From: Pseudomonas tehranensis
GTDB lineage: Bacteria > Pseudomonadota > Gammaproteobacteria > Pseudomonadales > Pseudomonadaceae
Assembly: GCF_014268615.1 (NCBI RefSeq)
Contig: NZ_JABWQV010000001.1
Coordinates: 62,001-126,000 of the forward strand
Reading direction: 5' to 3'
Length of the DNA: 64,000 nucleotides
Shown: piece after piece, positions 61,601 to 64,000 of the stretch
How the letters are laid out: each line of letters opens with the position of its first letter
Numbering within the stretch: the first letter of the stretch is position 1
The notes under the pieces: model-generated
Databases searched by the model: none
What the model saw: the letters and a program-made list of their open reading frames with translations, nothing else
Told to the model about the DNA's origin: nothing
Made by a program: the position numbers and the translations under genes

Positions 61601-61853
61601 CGTTGACTCCCAGTCTGCAAAGAGAAGATCCGTGGCGACATTGAAAACACCGATGGCGACAGACACCATCGCGCTCAAACCGGATCGATGATCGGCAATC
61701 ACTCACCGGGTTTGTCGCTAGTGGGGATCGAGAGAGAGCTTACAAGGCAGCTGCTCTGGCTATAAAGCCAGCAGATTTGAATGGTCTGTGCAGGACGCAA
61801 TAACAATATTGACGGATGCTGGAGGTCGCCATGAGGCGCTCTACCATTGGCGC

Positions 61854-61876
61854 GGTAGCCTCGGCCCGAGGCTACC
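61854..61876. terminator. Hairpin after the HMG-CoA-lyase-like gene
   Basis: GGTAGCCTC (61854-61862) pairs with GAGGCTACC (61868-61876) around a 5-base loop, 10 bases after the lyase stop. There is no T-run on the minus-strand side. It lies within the 286-base gap before the IorA start (61601-61886), where nothing else stands out. Confidence 0.5.
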
Positions 61877-61886
61877 GGCTTGGCTT

Positions 61887-62801
61887 CTATTGAGCTTTTG
61901 CATAGCGTCGGTCGGACTTGCCGGCCTTGAGGATTGCCCCAGGCACCGGGTGGCCGACCAGCGTTGGCAGGGTGGCCGCCGCCGACAGTAACTTGTCCAG
62001 GTCGACGCCGGTGTCCAGTCCCATGCGCTGGAACATGTGCACCAGATCCTCGCTGCAAATATTTCCGCTGGCACCCGGCGCATAGGGGCAGCCGCCCAGC
62101 CCACCGAGCGAGGCATCGAAACGATCGATGCCGGCGTCCAGTGCCGCCAGGGCATTGGCCAGCCCCATGCCTCGGGTGTTGTGAAAGTGCAGGGTGAACG
62201 GGGTGTGCGGCCAGCGCGCCAGGGCTTCACGGCAGATGCGCACGACCTGTGCCGGATCGGCCATGCCTGTGGTGTCACACAAGGTTACGCCCTGCACGCC
62301 GATGTCCAGCAAGCGCTGGATCAGCCCATGGACCCGCGCTTCGGCGACCTGGCCTTCGAACGGGCAGCCGAAGGCGGTCGACAACGAGGCGTTGATGAAC
62401 ACGCCGCTTCCCTGGCTGACGGCAATGATCTGGCGGAACTGCTCGAGCGATTGTTCGGCCGTCATGCGCAGGTTGGCCATGCCATGGCTGTCGCTGGCCG
62501 ACATCACCAGGTTGATCTCGTCAACCTCGCAGGCCAATGCCCGCTCACAGCCCTTCACATTGGGCACCAGCACGCTGTATTCCACCCCTGGCACGCGACG
62601 GATGCCGCGCATCACCTCTTCGGCATCGCGCAGGCTGGGAATCGCCTTGGGTGAGGTGAAGGAGGTGACCTCGATTTTCGCCAGGCCGGTTTGCGCCAGG
62701 CGATCGATCAGGGCGATCTTGTCTGCGCTGGGGATGAACTGGGCTTCGCTCTGGAAGCCGTCGCGGGTGACGACTTCCTGGATGTACAGGCGTTTGCTCA
62801 T
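61887..62801 (-). CDS. HMG-CoA-lyase family protein
   Basis: 304 residues, TIM-barrel of the HMGL family. The catalytic/metal residues are recognisable: Arg13-Asp14 (TRDGFQ), His-x-His in LHFHNTRG, and the lid Cys in GGLGGCPYAPGASGN. It differs from P. mevalonii MvaB at many places (for example VVTRDGFQ for VGPRDGLQ), so the acyl-CoA cleaved may be HMG-CoA or a related 3-hydroxy-3-methyl acyl-CoA such as citramalyl-CoA. It is 60 bases downstream of a CaiB/BaiF CoA-transferase on the same strand; activation then cleavage is likely. CGGAG precedes the ATG at 62801. Confidence 0.88.
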   Translation of the reverse strand: MSKRLYIQEVVTRDGFQSEAQFIPSADKIALIDRLAQTGLAKIEVTSFTSPKAIPSLRDAEEVMRGIRRVPGVEYSVLVPNVKGCERALACEVDEINLVMSASDSHGMANLRMTAEQSLEQFRQIIAVSQGSGVFINASLSTAFGCPFEGQVAEARVHGLIQRLLDIGVQGVTLCDTTGMADPAQVVRICREALARWPHTPFTLHFHNTRGMGLANALAALDAGIDRFDASLGGLGGCPYAPGASGNICSEDLVHMFQRMGLDTGVDLDKLLSAAATLPTLVGHPVPGAILKAGKSDRRYAKAQ

Positions 62802-62861
62802 GGGGCGGTTCTCCGGGTGACGGTGAGGGGGCGCAAGCCTTTTTTGCAGGCACCTCCTTGT

Positions 62862-64000
62862 TCAGATGATGCCGCGCTCGCGCAGGCCGCGGACCTGTTC
62901 GCCGCTCAGGCCCAGACCGGCCAGCAGGTCGTCGGTGTGTTCGCCTAATTGTGGGCCGCCGGCGCCGAGACGCCCCGGGGTGCGGCTGAGTTTGGGCAGT
63001 ACGCCCGGCACTTTCAGCGCGCCGGCGCTGGTCTGCACGGTCTCGATCATCTGGCGCGCAAGGTAGTGCGGGTCCTTGACGATATCGGCGGCGGTGTAGG
63101 GGAATCCGGCCGGCACCAACGCCTGATTCAGTGCCTCCAGGACCTGATCTCGATCGTGTTGCCGGGTCCATTCGGCGATGGCCGCATCGATACGCTCGGC
63201 GTGTTCGCCACGCCCGTCGTTATGCGCCAGGCGCGGGTCGTCGGCCAGATCCGGGCGGCCGATCAGTTGCATCAATCGTTTGTAGATACTGTCGCCGTTG
63301 CCGGCGATCAGCACGTATTGACCGTCGTTGCAGGGATAGGAGTTGGACGGCGTGATACCCGGCAGGGCGCTGCCGGCGGGCTCGCGAATATAACCACAGG
63401 CGTCGTACTCCGGCACCAGGCTTTCCATCATGGCAAACACCGATTCGTACAACGCCACGTCAATGAACTGGCCCATGCCGCTGGTGTGGCGCTCCTGCAA
63501 AGCAAGCAGCACGCCGATGACCCCATACAGGGAAGACAACGAATCGCCCAGGCTGATGCCGACCCGTACCGGGGCCTGACCCGGGTGACCGGTGAGGTGG
63601 CGCAGGCCGCCCATGGCCTCGCCGATGACACCGAAGCCGGGGCGGTCGCGATAGGGACCGGTCTGCCCGTAGCCGGAGATGCGCAGCATGATCAGGCGCG
63701 GGTTGATCTTCGACAGCGTGTCCCAGCCCAGCCCCCAACTTTCCAGCGTGCCGGGGCGAAAGTTCTCGACCAGTACATCGGCTTCGGCCACCAGCCGGCG
63801 GACAATTTCCTGACCTTCCGCTGCTTTCAGGTTAAGGGTCAACGACTGCTTGTTGCGCGATTGCACATGCCACCAGAGCGAGGTGCCATCCTTGAGCTTG
63901 CGCCACTTGCGCAGCGGGTCGCCAACACCCGGCGGCTCGATCTTGATCACCTGGGCACCAAACTCCCCGAGCATCTTGCTGGCGAACGGGCCGGCGATCA
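62862..64000 (-). CDS. CaiB/BaiF family III CoA-transferase (cut by window edge)
   Basis: The C-terminal 379 or so codons are present; the frame stays open to the right edge, where IAGPFASKMLGEFGAQV is the usual near-N-terminal segment, so about 20-25 residues are missing. The active-site Asp is in FIDVALYES, and VENFRPGTLESWGLGW and GYGQTGPYRDRPGF are family marks. It moves CoA between carboxylic acids. Being in tandem with the HMG-CoA-lyase-like gene, it probably charges a hydroxy- or methyl-branched diacid for cleavage. Confidence 0.92.
   Translation of the reverse strand, partial: IAGPFASKMLGEFGAQVIKIEPPGVGDPLRKWRKLKDGTSLWWHVQSRNKQSLTLNLKAAEGQEIVRRLVAEADVLVENFRPGTLESWGLGWDTLSKINPRLIMLRISGYGQTGPYRDRPGFGVIGEAMGGLRHLTGHPGQAPVRVGISLGDSLSSLYGVIGVLLALQERHTSGMGQFIDVALYESVFAMMESLVPEYDACGYIREPAGSALPGITPSNSYPCNDGQYVLIAGNGDSIYKRLMQLIGRPDLADDPRLAHNDGRGEHAERIDAAIAEWTRQHDRDQVLEALNQALVPAGFPYTAADIVKDPHYLARQMIETVQTSAGALKVPGVLPKLSRTPGRLGAGGPQLGEHTDDLLAGLGLSGEQVRGLRERGII

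Noticed and set aside
1-64000. Mobile elements, tRNA or rRNA genes
   Set aside because: No transposase, integrase, phage gene, terminal inverted repeats or tRNA cloverleaf/CCA-like stretch was seen on either strand.

Overview
The window looks like a chromosomal segment of a fluorescent-group Pseudomonas. The reasons are GC-rich codon use, four OprD-family porins, Pseudomonas-type small proteins (DUF2790), a degradative HMG-CoA reductase that keeps the catalytic residues of Pseudomonas mevalonii MvaA, and A-rich AANAANAA (Crc/Hfq-type) leaders in front of many uptake genes. I saw no tRNA, rRNA, CRISPR array, phage gene or insertion sequence. Both ends cut genes: a PrpF-family isomerase on the left and a CaiB/BaiF CoA-transferase on the right.

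Layout. 1-3.1 kb: PrpF-type isomerase, CitMHS tricarboxylate transporter, OprD porin. 3.1-8.5 kb: AraC regulator divergent from a threonine/serine dehydratase, a CHASE3-GAF-GGDEF cyclase, a small acidic protein and a chromate (CHR) transporter. 8.6-11.5 kb: MhpT-like aromatic-acid importer divergent from a second OprD. 11.6-16.9 kb: mevalonate-use locus, with mvaA, a small membrane protein, a TctA-like permease and a lipocalin-like protein on the minus strand, divergent from a MocR-type regulator. 17.5-20.1 kb: trmK and an OPT transporter. 20.0-31.5 kb: a minus-strand operon of an IlvD/Edd dehydratase, split aconitase X, an FAD oxidoreductase, an MFS importer, an OprD porin and a paralogous MFS importer. 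A LysR regulator diverges from it and a thiolase follows the regulator.

31.7-44.2 kb: envelope and efflux functions. MipA/OmpV with its two-component system diverges from an RND adaptor/pump pair, which is followed by a CusR/CusS-like two-component system, a DUF2790 protein, an anchored SDR and an NTP/NDP-exchanger-like MFS protein. 44.5-57.2 kb: the most unusual region. Two AtuA (DUF1446) + DUF4387 gene pairs occur with an MmgE/PrpD protein, a second CitMHS transporter, a fourth OprD, a 2-hydroxyacid dehydrogenase and two alpha/beta hydrolases. Between the modules lies a helix-turn-helix/citrate-synthase-like fusion whose canonical active-site residues appear lost. 57.3-64 kb: DoxX, LysR, a molybdenum hydroxylase pair (IorAB-like), an HMG-CoA-lyase-family protein and a family III CoA-transferase.

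How it fits together: the segment reads as a set of carboxylate-catabolism modules. Each pairs an outer-membrane OprD channel with an inner-membrane carboxylate carrier and a few dehydratase, isomerase or lyase-like enzymes. The two best candidates for undescribed pathways are the AtuA/DUF4387 double module with its citrate-synthase-like putative sensor (44.5-55.9 kb) and the IlvD/AcnX/FAD operon (20.0-31.5 kb). Many of the uptake genes carry AANAANAA motifs at their ribosome-binding regions, so a shared post-transcriptional catabolite-repression layer is likely. All assignments are from reading the sequence; no searches were run.
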